Shown: positions 1 through 5,265 of the stretch, piece after piece
Layout: every line of letters begins with the position of its first letter
How positions within the stretch are numbered: the stretch's first letter is position 1
Origin: Woeseiaceae bacterium
Lineage (GTDB): Bacteria; Pseudomonadota; Gammaproteobacteria; Steroidobacterales; Woeseiaceae
Assembly: GCA_013138675.1 (NCBI GenBank)
Contig: WTCH01000228.1
Location: 1 to 5,265 of the forward strand
Direction: 5' to 3'
Length of the DNA: 5,265 nt
Notes under the pieces: model-generated
Told to the model about the DNA's origin: nothing
The model's database searches: none
The model's input: only the letters and a program-made list of their open reading frames with translations
Translations under genes and position numbers: made by a program

Positions 1-939
1 CATGAAGCCCTGCTGGATCAGGTAGGGCTCTATGACATCCTCGATCGTGCCGCGTTCCTCACCGATGGCGGCCGCGAGGCTTTCGACGCCAACCGGGCCC
101 CCGTCGAATTTCTCGATAATCGTCTGCAACAGGCGCCGGTCCATCGCGTCAAAACCATTCGGGTCGACCTGCAGCATGTCCATGGCACTGATCGCAATGG
201 CGCCTGTAACAACGCCATCGCCTTCGACCTCGGCAAAATCGCGAACCCGCCGCAACAGGCGATTGGCAATACGTGGTGTGCCGCGCGCCCGCCTGGCAAT
301 TTCGGTTGCGCCTTGCGCTTCCATCGGAAGATTCAGGATGCCGGCCGAGCGATCAGCGATTGAACCGAGGTCCTCCTCCGAGTAAAACTCCAGGCGTTGC
401 ACGATGCCAAAACGGTCTCGTAGCGGCGACGTGAGTAATCCGGCACGCGTTGTCGCACCTACAAGCGTAAACGGCGGTAGATCCAGTTTGATCGAGCGCG
501 CTGCAGGCCCCTCGCCAATCATGATGTCGAGCTGGAAGTCTTCCATCGCCGGGTACAGCACTTCCTCGACAACAGGACTGAGACGGTGAATTTCGTCAAC
601 GAACAACACGTCGTTGGGCTCGAGGTTGGTCAGGATCGCCGCGAGGTCGCCGGGACGTTCGAGTACCGGGCCGGAGGTATGGCGCATGTTGACGCCCATT
701 TCGTGCGCGACAATATGTGCCAGTGTTGTCTTGCCGAGTCCGGGCGGGCCGAAAATAAGAACATGATCGAGGGCTTCGCTACGCCGCCGCGCTGCCTCAA
801 TGAAGATATTCATCTGCTGCTTGACGCTTGGCTGGCCGATATATTCAGCCAGGGTCTTGGGCCGGATGGCACGATCGAACGCCCTGTCCTCGTTACCGGA
901 TTCCGCACTCGTAAGTCGGTCGTGTTCAATGCTCGCCAT
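1..939 (-). CDS. ruvB: RuvB, Holliday junction branch-migration AAA+ ATPase (3' end cut by window edge)
   Basis: RuvB is the hexameric AAA+ DNA motor that, loaded by RuvA, drives Holliday-junction branch migration. My own translation gives 313 residues with no stop before the window edge; E. coli RuvB has 336, so about 20-25 C-terminal residues are missing. Visible motifs: Walker A GPPGLGKT (64-71), Walker B LFVDEIH (112-118), sensor 1 GATTRAG (161-167), the PLRDRFG segment with the expected arginine finger (172-178), sensor 2 RGTPRIANRL (219-228), and a C-terminal winged-helix DNA-binding domain from about 260 onward. The ATG at 939-937 gives an N-terminus (MASIEHDRL) matching the family. 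It lies one base after the ruvA stop (TAA-C-ATG), with a modest purine-rich AGGCGG at 954-949 inside ruvA, so ruvB is last in the visible operon and probably coupled to ruvA. No key residue is missing. The identification is certain; only the C-terminus is unseen. Confidence 0.98.
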   Translation of the reverse strand, partial: MASIEHDRLTSAESGNEDRAFDRAIRPKTLAEYIGQPSVKQQMNIFIEAARRRSEALDHVLIFGPPGLGKTTLAHIVAHEMGVNMRHTSGPVLERPGDLAAILTNLEPNDVLFVDEIHRLSPVVEEVLYPAMEDFQLDIMIGEGPAARSIKLDLPPFTLVGATTRAGLLTSPLRDRFGIVQRLEFYSEEDLGSIADRSAGILNLPMEAQGATEIARRARGTPRIANRLLRRVRDFAEVEGDGVVTGAIAISAMDMLQVDPNGFDAMDRRLLQTIIEKFDGGPVGVESLAAAIGEERGTIEDVIEPYLIQQGFM

Positions 940-940
940 G

Positions 941-1528
941 TTATTTCGCCGCCTGCCGCAGGGCACGCCGAATAATGTCCTCAGCGCTTTGCCCATCCAC
1001 ATCCATCGAACCGATAAGCTTGTTGACCTCAGCGGCCTTGTAGCCCAATGCAACCAGCGCATCGACGGCCTCACTTCTCGGGCTTGCGTCGACACTCACC
1101 CGGGTGGTGCCCGGTGCCGACGCGGTCTTGTCGATCTTGTCGCGCATCTCGATGATCAGGCGCTCCGCCGTTTTCTTACCAACACCGGGAATCTTGACCA
1201 GCGTCGCCGCATCCTCGTACTCAACACAACGCTGAAAGTCGCCAACGCCCATTGTTGAAAGGATCGCCAGACCCATCTTGGCGCCCACACCGGAGATTCG
1301 CAGCAACGTTCGAAACAGCGTTCGCTCGTTTTCCGTTGCAAAGCCGTACAGCGTTTGAGCATCCTCACGCACCAGTAGATGCGTTTGCAGGTAGATATCG
1401 TCGCCGATTGACGGCAGATCCAGGAATGTCGACATGGGTGTTTCGACTTCGTAGCCCACTCCCTGGCACTCAATGATGATGTGGGGCGCCTGCTTCGATA
1501 TCAGCCTGCCGCGTAATGATCCAATCAT
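941..1528 (-). CDS. ruvA: RuvA, Holliday junction-binding subunit of RuvABC
   Basis: RuvA forms tetramers that clamp the four-way junction in an open square and load RuvB rings on two opposite arms. The 195-residue product is close to the 203 of E. coli. Domain I (about 1-63) is the OB fold, with the VGYEV core (24-28) and the acidic pin E55-D56 in REDAQ at the same positions as in E. coli. Domain II (about 64-140) has two helix-hairpin-helix motifs, SGVGAKMGLAIL (79-90) and PGVGKKTAERLI (114-125), which contact the DNA backbone. A flexible linker (about 134-150) leads to domain III (to 195), a small three-helix unit with the ALVALGYK signature that binds RuvB. The ATG start overlaps the ruvC stop by four bases (ATGA), and upstream purines are weak, so translation probably depends on ribosomes ending ruvC. 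The TAA stop is one base before ruvB. Nothing is degenerate. Confidence 0.98.
   Translation of the reverse strand: MIGSLRGRLISKQAPHIIIECQGVGYEVETPMSTFLDLPSIGDDIYLQTHLLVREDAQTLYGFATENERTLFRTLLRISGVGAKMGLAILSTMGVGDFQRCVEYEDAATLVKIPGVGKKTAERLIIEMRDKIDKTASAPGTTRVSVDASPRSEAVDALVALGYKAAEVNKLIGSMDVDGQSAEDIIRRALRQAAK
1525..1528 (-). other. ATGA stop-start overlap joining ruvC and ruvA
   Basis: On the minus strand the four bases ATGA hold the ruvA start (ATG, 1528-1526) and the ruvC stop (TGA, 1527-1525). This arrangement is typical of termination-reinitiation coupling and would tie RuvA production to ruvC translation. Confidence 0.9.
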
Positions 1529-2046
1529 CTGAGGCTCGCTATGACGGCCGCATCGTCAAGATTCGACTGAATGCGACGACGGTTCGCGTGGCAGATGGCG
1601 GCCGCAAGCGCATCGGCTGCGTCGGAAGCCGGCGTTCCGTCGAGTTGCAACAGCGACACCACCATGTGTTGCACCTGCTCCTTCGTTGCCGCGCCTGTAC
1701 CGACCACTGCGAGCTTGATTTCACGCGGCGCGTACTCAAACACCTCCACATCAAATTCGAAAGTCGCGCAAAGGGCTGCTGCACGGGCATGGCCGAGTTT
1801 GAGCGCACTGCCGGCGTTGCGAGCCATGAATACGCTCTCTATCGATACGATGTCGGGATGATATTGCTCCACGATTTCGCTAACGGAGTCGAAGATCTTG
1901 CGCAAGCGCTGCGGAAACGTGCCATCCGGACTCTTGATAGTGCCGCTCGCGACATAGGTCGGTTTGTCGCCCACAAAATCCAGCACGCCGAATCCTGTGA
2001 ACCGGGAACCGGGGTCGATTCCTAGTATGCGGGCTGTGTCAGTCAA
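1525..2046 (-). CDS. ruvC: RuvC, Holliday junction resolvase (TTG start)
   Basis: RuvC is the dimeric, metal-dependent endonuclease that cuts Holliday junctions symmetrically after RuvAB has positioned them. The 173-residue product matches the E. coli length. It has an RNase H-like fold with the complete acidic catalytic set: D11 in GIDPGS, E70 in SIESVF, and D142 and D145 in SDAADAL. These equal E. coli D7, E66, D138 and D141 with a constant offset of four. F73 matches the aromatic residue (E. coli F69) that stacks on junction bases. The start codon is TTG at 2046-2044. No ATG or GTG occurs in frame between it and the GIDPGS motif, and GAGG at 2056-2053 sits six bases upstream, which favours this start. 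The gene begins eight bases after the yebC stop and overlaps ruvA by four bases, so it is the middle of the operon. Function is certain; the exact start is well supported but not proven. Confidence 0.97.
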   Translation of the reverse strand: MTDTARILGIDPGSRFTGFGVLDFVGDKPTYVASGTIKSPDGTFPQRLRKIFDSVSEIVEQYHPDIVSIESVFMARNAGSALKLGHARAAALCATFEFDVEVFEYAPREIKLAVVGTGAATKEQVQHMVVSLLQLDGTPASDAADALAAAICHANRRRIQSNLDDAAVIASLR

Positions 2047-2052
2047 TGGCGG

Positions 2053-2056
2053 CCTC
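2053..2056 (-). promoter_or_regulatory. Ribosome binding site of ruvC (GAGG)
   Basis: GAGG lies six bases upstream of the TTG at 2046-2044 and overlaps the TGA stop of yebC (2057-2055). Its good spacing is the main reason for accepting the rare TTG start of ruvC. The overlap with the yebC stop suggests that ribosomes finishing yebC help to start ruvC. Confidence 0.6.
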
Positions 2057-2798
2057 AGATCTCTGCAAGCACGTCATCGGATATGTCAGCGTTGCTATAC
2101 ACTTCCTGCACGTCATCAAGATCTTCCAGGAGTTCCAGCATCTTGATCATTGACGCCGCTTCCTTGGCACCTAGTTCGGCGCTCGTTGATGCTCGCATCG
2201 TCAGTTGGGCATCTTCGGGTTCGTGTCCAGCCGAAATCATGCCGTCGCGTACCGATTCAAAATCGGCGGGTTCAGTCAGGACCTCGATCGAGTGGTCATC
2301 GTCTACGATGACATCTTCGGCGCCTGCCTCGATCGCAGCCTCCATTACGGCGTCCTCGCTACTGCCCGCCGGGAACAGGAGCTGGCCAACGTTGTTGAAA
2401 AGGTAATTCACCGAACCGTCAGCGCCCAGGTTGCCACCGAATTTGGAGAACGCGTGCCGCACTTCGGCCACGGTTCGGTTCCGGTTGTCCGTAAGGCAAT
2501 CGACCATCACGGCCGTTCCGCCCGGGCCGTAGCCTTCGTAGCGAATCTCGACGTAGTCGACACCATCGAGTTCTCCCGCACCACGCTTGACGGCGCGCTC
2601 AATGTTGTCTTTGGGCATGCTCTGGCCCTTGGCCTTGTCGACAGCCAGGCGCAAACGCGGATTCGAGTTCATATCGCCGCCGCCCATACGGGCCGCAACC
2701 GTAATTTCGCGAATCAGCTTTGTAAAAAGCTTGCCGCGTTTTTTATCCTGAGCGCCCTTGCGGTGTTGAATATTCGCCCATTTACTGTGTCCAGCCAT
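2055..2798 (-). CDS. yebC: YebC/TACO1 family protein (YebC/PmpR)
   Basis: The 247-residue product is a full-length YebC (E. coli 246). The family has been described as DNA-binding regulators (for example PmpR, a quorum-sensing repressor in Pseudomonas) and more recently as ribosome-associated factors that relieve stalling on proline-rich stretches, as mitochondrial TACO1 does; the sequence does not decide between these roles. Visible signatures are the conserved start MAGHSKWANIQHRK, the basic helical domain (about 1-75), YEGYGPGG (87-94), CLTDNRNRT (101-109), GGNLGADGSVNYLF (121-134), and an acidic C-terminal tail ending in DDVQEVY then SDDVLAEI. No membrane segment or signal peptide is present. 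The ATG at 2798-2796 is preceded by AGGGA at 2806-2802, only three bases away, so spacing is tight. It is first in the visible yebC-ruvC-ruvA-ruvB operon and divergent from relA, so its promoter should lie in the shared intergenic region. Confidence 0.97.
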   Translation of the reverse strand: MAGHSKWANIQHRKGAQDKKRGKLFTKLIREITVAARMGGGDMNSNPRLRLAVDKAKGQSMPKDNIERAVKRGAGELDGVDYVEIRYEGYGPGGTAVMVDCLTDNRNRTVAEVRHAFSKFGGNLGADGSVNYLFNNVGQLLFPAGSSEDAVMEAAIEAGAEDVIVDDDHSIEVLTEPADFESVRDGMISAGHEPEDAQLTMRASTSAELGAKEAASMIKMLELLEDLDDVQEVYSNADISDDVLAEI

Positions 2799-2902
2799 AT
2801 TTCCCTGCTATGCCCAAGCAAAACCCGGTAACGCCCGGGCTAAAATCTGCGCGTATGATAACGGTTATTGCCGGTACAGGCATCCAAACGAACGTGCACG
2901 AA
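2799..2902. promoter_or_regulatory. Divergent yebC / relA intergenic region with candidate promoter elements
   Basis: If relA starts at 2903, 104 bases separate the two divergent starts and must hold both promoters. On the plus strand TAAAAT (2841-2846) is a good -10 candidate for relA, followed by a GC-rich stretch (CTGCGCG). TATGAT (2854-2859) is a second -10-like hexamer. Neither has a convincing -35 box about 17 bases upstream. On the minus strand TATCAT (2860-2855) could serve yebC, again without a clear -35. A short inverted repeat, ATAAC-G-GTTAT (2858-2868), and a GCCCGGGC palindrome (2833-2840) are also present. AGGGA at 2806-2802 (minus) is the likely yebC ribosome binding site. That promoters lie here follows from gene layout; the exact boxes are guesses. 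Confidence 0.45.
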
Positions 2903-5035
2903 ATGTCGACTTCCAATCAGGAAATACCTCCGAACAGCGGCGATCAGGCCGCCATCGTCGAGCTAGCCGAGACTCTGATCGCAACCCAGGCGTCGAGCCC
3001 GGGGGCGCAGGCCGCCATCGACGAGGGCCAGGCGATTGCCGCGATTGTCGAATCGCTTGGACTACCCGATGAACTGCTCGCGGCAGCCCGCCTTTACCCT
3101 CTTGTTCGAGAAGAAATACTTGATGATAAAGCGCTAAAAACTAATAACTTAGAGAGTATTTCTAGAATTGTCATCGACTTGGTGCAACTGGGTCACTTCA
3201 CATTGCCGACAGGATGGGAGCCCGGCGAAGCGCTCGCTGCCAGGCAGTCAGAGGCCCTCAGGAAGATGCTGCTCGCTGTGGTCTCAGACGTGCGCCTTGT
3301 TCTGGTACGTATTGCTGAACAGCTGTACCGCCTGCGTAAGGCGAAAGACGTCCCGCAGGAAGAACAGCGATCGATCGCGATAGAGACGCGCGAGATATAC
3401 GCGGCGCTCGCCAACCGACTCGGTGTCTGGCAACTCAAATGGGAGCTCGAGGATCTCGCGTTCCGCTATCTGGATCCGGATACGTACATGGAAATCGCAA
3501 GTGCCCTGAAAGAAAAGCGCGCCGAAAGGCTCGGCTTCATCGAACAGGTCAAATCGACGCTCCAGACGGAGCTCGACAAGCAGGGTGTAAGAGCCGACAT
3601 CTCCGGCCGGGCGAAACACATCTACAGTATCTGGCGCAAAATGCAGCGCAAGGACAGCGGCCTCGAGGCGCTGTACGACATTCGCGCCGTCCGCGTCCTG
3701 GTCGAGGACGTCAAGGACTGCTATGCAGCACTGGGCGCCGTGCACAACCTCTGGTCCTACCTGCCCGGTGAGTTTGACGACTACATCGCGAATCCGAAGG
3801 ACAACGATTACCAGTCACTGCACACGGCTGTCGTCGGCCCGAGCGGCAAGACAGTCGAAGTGCAGATTCGCTCACACGAGATGCATCGCCAGGCTGAACT
3901 CGGTGTCGCCGCGCACTGGCGCTACAAGGAAGGTCGCGCATCGCCGGCCGCGTTTGATCAGAAGATCCGCTTTCTTCGCCAGTTGCTCGAGCCAACCAAT
4001 GACGGTGAGGACCTGCTCGCGCAGATTCGCGATGACGTCTTCGAAGACCGCGTTTACGGAGTCAGCCCGAAAGGAGACGTTGTCGAATTGCCGGCCAGCG
4101 CGACACCGCTGGACTTTGCCTATCACGTACACACACAGGTCGGGCACCGGTGCCGTGGTGCCAAGGTCAACGGGCGCATCGTGCCACTGACCTACAAGGT
4201 ACAAAACGGCGACAAAATAGAGATCATCACAGGCAGCCAATCCAGCCCAAGTCGCGACTGGCTTAGCCCGAAGCTCGGCTACCTGGCAAGCGCGCGCAAC
4301 CGGGCGAAAGTACGCAACTGGTTTCGGCACCAGGATCGCGATCAGCATCAGCGCCAGGGCCGGGACATCCTCGACCGCGAGTTATCGCGGCTGAACGTTC
4401 GCGACGTGGCAACTGACGAAATTGCTCGCCAGCTCAAACACAAGAATACCGACGCATTATGTGTCGCCCTTGGCGCCGGCGACCTGACCTCCGCGGCAAT
4501 TGCCACCGCACTGCAGCATCTGCGCGGCGACGATCTACCGGAAAAGGTTCGCCGCCCGCGTGCGGCGAAGCGCAAGCAGGAACGGACTGATGCCATAGCC
4601 GTCAGTGGCGTGGGCGACCTGCTCTGTAATTTCGCGCGTTGCTGCCGGCCGGTGCCACCCGAACCAATCGTCGGCTATATCACACAGGGTCGTGGGGTCA
4701 GTATTCACCGCCAGGACTGCGGAAATTTCCTTGGCCTCAATCAGCGCAGCCCGGAGCGCATCATCGAAGTCGGTTGGGGCGTGTCGGAGTCAGCGACCTA
4801 TCCGGTCGACCTGGTTCTGCGCGCACACGACCGCAACGGCCTGCTGCGTGATATCAGTACGGTACTGGCTGATGAAGGCGCGAGTGTTACCAACCTGTCG
4901 AGTCACTCGGACCGCAAGACGATGCAGACCGTCATGAATATCAGTGTTGAAATCAGGGACCTGCCGACATTGAGCACCGCGATCACGCGACTTGAGCAAG
5001 TGCCCAACGTCGTTTCGGTTCGGCGTAAAGTCTAG
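2903..5035 (+). CDS. relA: RelA, ribosome-dependent GTP pyrophosphokinase, (p)ppGpp synthetase I
   Basis: RelA binds stalled ribosomes with uncharged tRNA in the A site and transfers pyrophosphate from ATP to GTP/GDP, triggering the stringent response. From the ATG at 2903 the protein has 710 residues. Domains: pseudo-hydrolase (about 45-165) lacking the HDxxED metal site; synthetase (about 205-330) with GRAKHIYS (235-242), catalytic D259 (YDIRA), EFDD (290-293), Y303 in YQSLHT, and E319 in VEVQIRS; TGS (about 383-443) with the tRNA-contacting His in FAYHVHT; zinc-finger-like region with C580-C581 and H602/C606; C-terminal ACT (about 633-710). EFDD rather than RFKD, with the lost HD site, marks a synthesis-only RelA, so a SpoT is expected elsewhere. 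The frame is also open from ATGs at 2810 (741 residues) and 2855. I prefer 2903 because 2810 leaves 11 bp for two divergent promoters and the extra residues resemble nothing in the family. No start has a strong ribosome binding site. D302 replaces the usual Gly before Y303. Confidence 0.96.
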   Translation: MSTSNQEIPPNSGDQAAIVELAETLIATQASSPGAQAAIDEGQAIAAIVESLGLPDELLAAARLYPLVREEILDDKALKTNNLESISRIVIDLVQLGHFTLPTGWEPGEALAARQSEALRKMLLAVVSDVRLVLVRIAEQLYRLRKAKDVPQEEQRSIAIETREIYAALANRLGVWQLKWELEDLAFRYLDPDTYMEIASALKEKRAERLGFIEQVKSTLQTELDKQGVRADISGRAKHIYSIWRKMQRKDSGLEALYDIRAVRVLVEDVKDCYAALGAVHNLWSYLPGEFDDYIANPKDNDYQSLHTAVVGPSGKTVEVQIRSHEMHRQAELGVAAHWRYKEGRASPAAFDQKIRFLRQLLEPTNDGEDLLAQIRDDVFEDRVYGVSPKGDVVELPASATPLDFAYHVHTQVGHRCRGAKVNGRIVPLTYKVQNGDKIEIITGSQSSPSRDWLSPKLGYLASARNRAKVRNWFRHQDRDQHQRQGRDILDRELSRLNVRDVATDEIARQLKHKNTDALCVALGAGDLTSAAIATALQHLRGDDLPEKVRRPRAAKRKQERTDAIAVSGVGDLLCNFARCCRPVPPEPIVGYITQGRGVSIHRQDCGNFLGLNQRSPERIIEVGWGVSESATYPVDLVLRAHDRNGLLRDISTVLADEGASVTNLSSHSDRKTMQTVMNISVEIRDLPTLSTAITRLEQVPNVVSVRRKV
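5032..5035. other. CTAG palindrome serving as stop codon for both converging genes
   Basis: The plus strand reads TAG at 5033-5035 (relA stop). The minus strand reads TAG at 5034-5032 (stop of the SPFH gene). The two coding regions therefore overlap by four bases, leaving no intergenic space for a conventional terminator between them. Confidence 0.95.
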
Positions 5036-5265
5036 CCCGCGCTGGTTTTCTGTCCGCCCTTGCCCTTCGCAATATCGGTTGCCAGCGCCATCATTGATGT
5101 CAGGTCGCCGAGATTTGCCGGTACGACGAAGGTATTGCCTTTTTTCGCAAGATTGCCAAATTGCTCGACATACTGCTCAGCAATGCGCAACTGCATGGCT
5201 TCAGCACCACCTTGTGCAATCACAGCAATCGCGACTTTGGACAGGCCCTCGGCCGTGGCAGTCGC
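5032..5265 (-). CDS. SPFH/band-7 (stomatin/paraslipin-like) protein, C-terminal 77 residues only
   Basis: This is the 3' end of a gene that enters from the right edge; the frame is open through position 5265, giving 77 residues before TAG. The segment AEGLSKVAIAV, then GGAEAMQLRIAEQYVEQFGNL, then NTFVVPANLGDLTSMMA is characteristic of the C-terminal part of stomatin-like SPFH proteins of the paraslipin/QmcA kind. It comprises the end of the Ala/Glu-rich coiled coil and the conserved hydrophobic PANLGD segment. Such proteins are anchored in the inner membrane by an N-terminal helix, form large oligomers in lipid microdomains, and are often encoded with an NfeD-like protein; neither the anchor nor any partner is visible here. 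The tail after the PANLGD region is short and ends in a Lys/Gly-rich KGKGGQKTSAG. It converges on relA with overlapping stops. Family membership is well supported, the exact subfamily less so. Confidence 0.85.
   Translation of the reverse strand, partial: ATATAEGLSKVAIAVIAQGGAEAMQLRIAEQYVEQFGNLAKKGNTFVVPANLGDLTSMMALATDIAKGKGGQKTSAG

Noticed and set aside
586..1258. Plus-strand open frames of 129 and 152 codons opposite ruvB and ruvA
   Set aside because: They are antisense to clearly functional ruvB/ruvA reading frames with all motifs intact; they show no family resemblance and no ribosome binding site.
2205..2831. 208-codon open frame on the plus strand across yebC
   Set aside because: It lies antisense to a full, well-conserved yebC, has no recognisable domain, and is explained by codon bias of the real gene in a GC-rich genome.
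2833..2840. GCCCGGGC palindrome in the intergenic region, as operator or terminator stem
   Set aside because: An 8-base self-complementary site has no loop, so it cannot form a terminator hairpin, and such GC palindromes are common by chance at this composition.
3059..3175. Possible frameshift or insertion in relA because the HD motif is absent and composition shifts
   Set aside because: The frame is continuous, and the spacing from YPL to the conserved MLLA segment matches E. coli RelA within about one residue. Loss of HDxxED is normal for RelA, so the gene is not broken.
3284..4348. Minus-strand open frames of about 150 codons opposite relA
   Set aside because: They are shadows of the relA frame, with low-complexity content and no domain signature.
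5036..5100. Rho-independent terminator for relA inside the SPFH gene
   Set aside because: I found no stable GC-rich hairpin followed by a T-run on the plus strand here; the short T-run near 5138-5145 lacks an adjacent stem that I can see.
1..5265. A novel defence, toxin-antitoxin or mobile system
   Set aside because: Every stretch longer than about 300 bases is filled by a recognised housekeeping gene, with no repeats, integrase, transposase, or unexplained conserved frame.

Overview
This window reads as ordinary chromosomal housekeeping DNA from a gammaproteobacterium. The GC content looks to be in the mid-to-high 50s percent (estimated by eye). The lineage call rests on three things: close resemblance of all complete proteins to gammaproteobacterial families, the gene order yebC-ruvC-ruvA-ruvB (known from Pseudomonas), and a RelA of the single-function, EXDD type. 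I cannot name the genus from sequence alone. I see no RNA genes, CRISPR array, insertion sequences or phage genes.

Layout. Positions 1-2798 hold a tightly packed minus-strand operon, transcribed right to left: yebC (2798-2055), ruvC (2046-1525), ruvA (1528-941) and ruvB (939 to beyond the left edge; about the last 20-25 residues are missing). Junctions are 8 bp, a 4-bp ATGA overlap and 1 bp, so the genes are almost certainly co-transcribed and partly translationally coupled. From about 2903 to 5035 a plus-strand relA is transcribed away from yebC. Between them lies a roughly 100-bp divergent intergenic region that should carry the promoters of both. At 5032 relA meets, tail to tail, the last 77 codons of a minus-strand SPFH/band-7 (stomatin/paraslipin-like) membrane protein gene that runs off the right edge. 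The two stop codons share a single CTAG palindrome.

Function. RuvA and RuvB form the Holliday-junction branch-migration motor and RuvC is the resolvase; together they process recombination intermediates. YebC belongs to the YebC/TACO1 family, described both as a DNA-binding regulator and, more recently, as a ribosome-associated factor that helps translation through difficult (proline-rich) stretches. RelA senses uncharged tRNA on stalled ribosomes and makes (p)ppGpp. Two ribosome-linked stress genes therefore share one divergent promoter region next to a DNA-repair operon.

I did not find a previously undescribed system here. The points worth a second look are small: the shared CTAG stop, the uncertain relA start and its GC-rich promoter discriminator, a TTG start for ruvC, an AT-rich island inside the relA pseudo-hydrolase domain, and an Asp in place of the usual Gly just before the catalytic Tyr of RelA.
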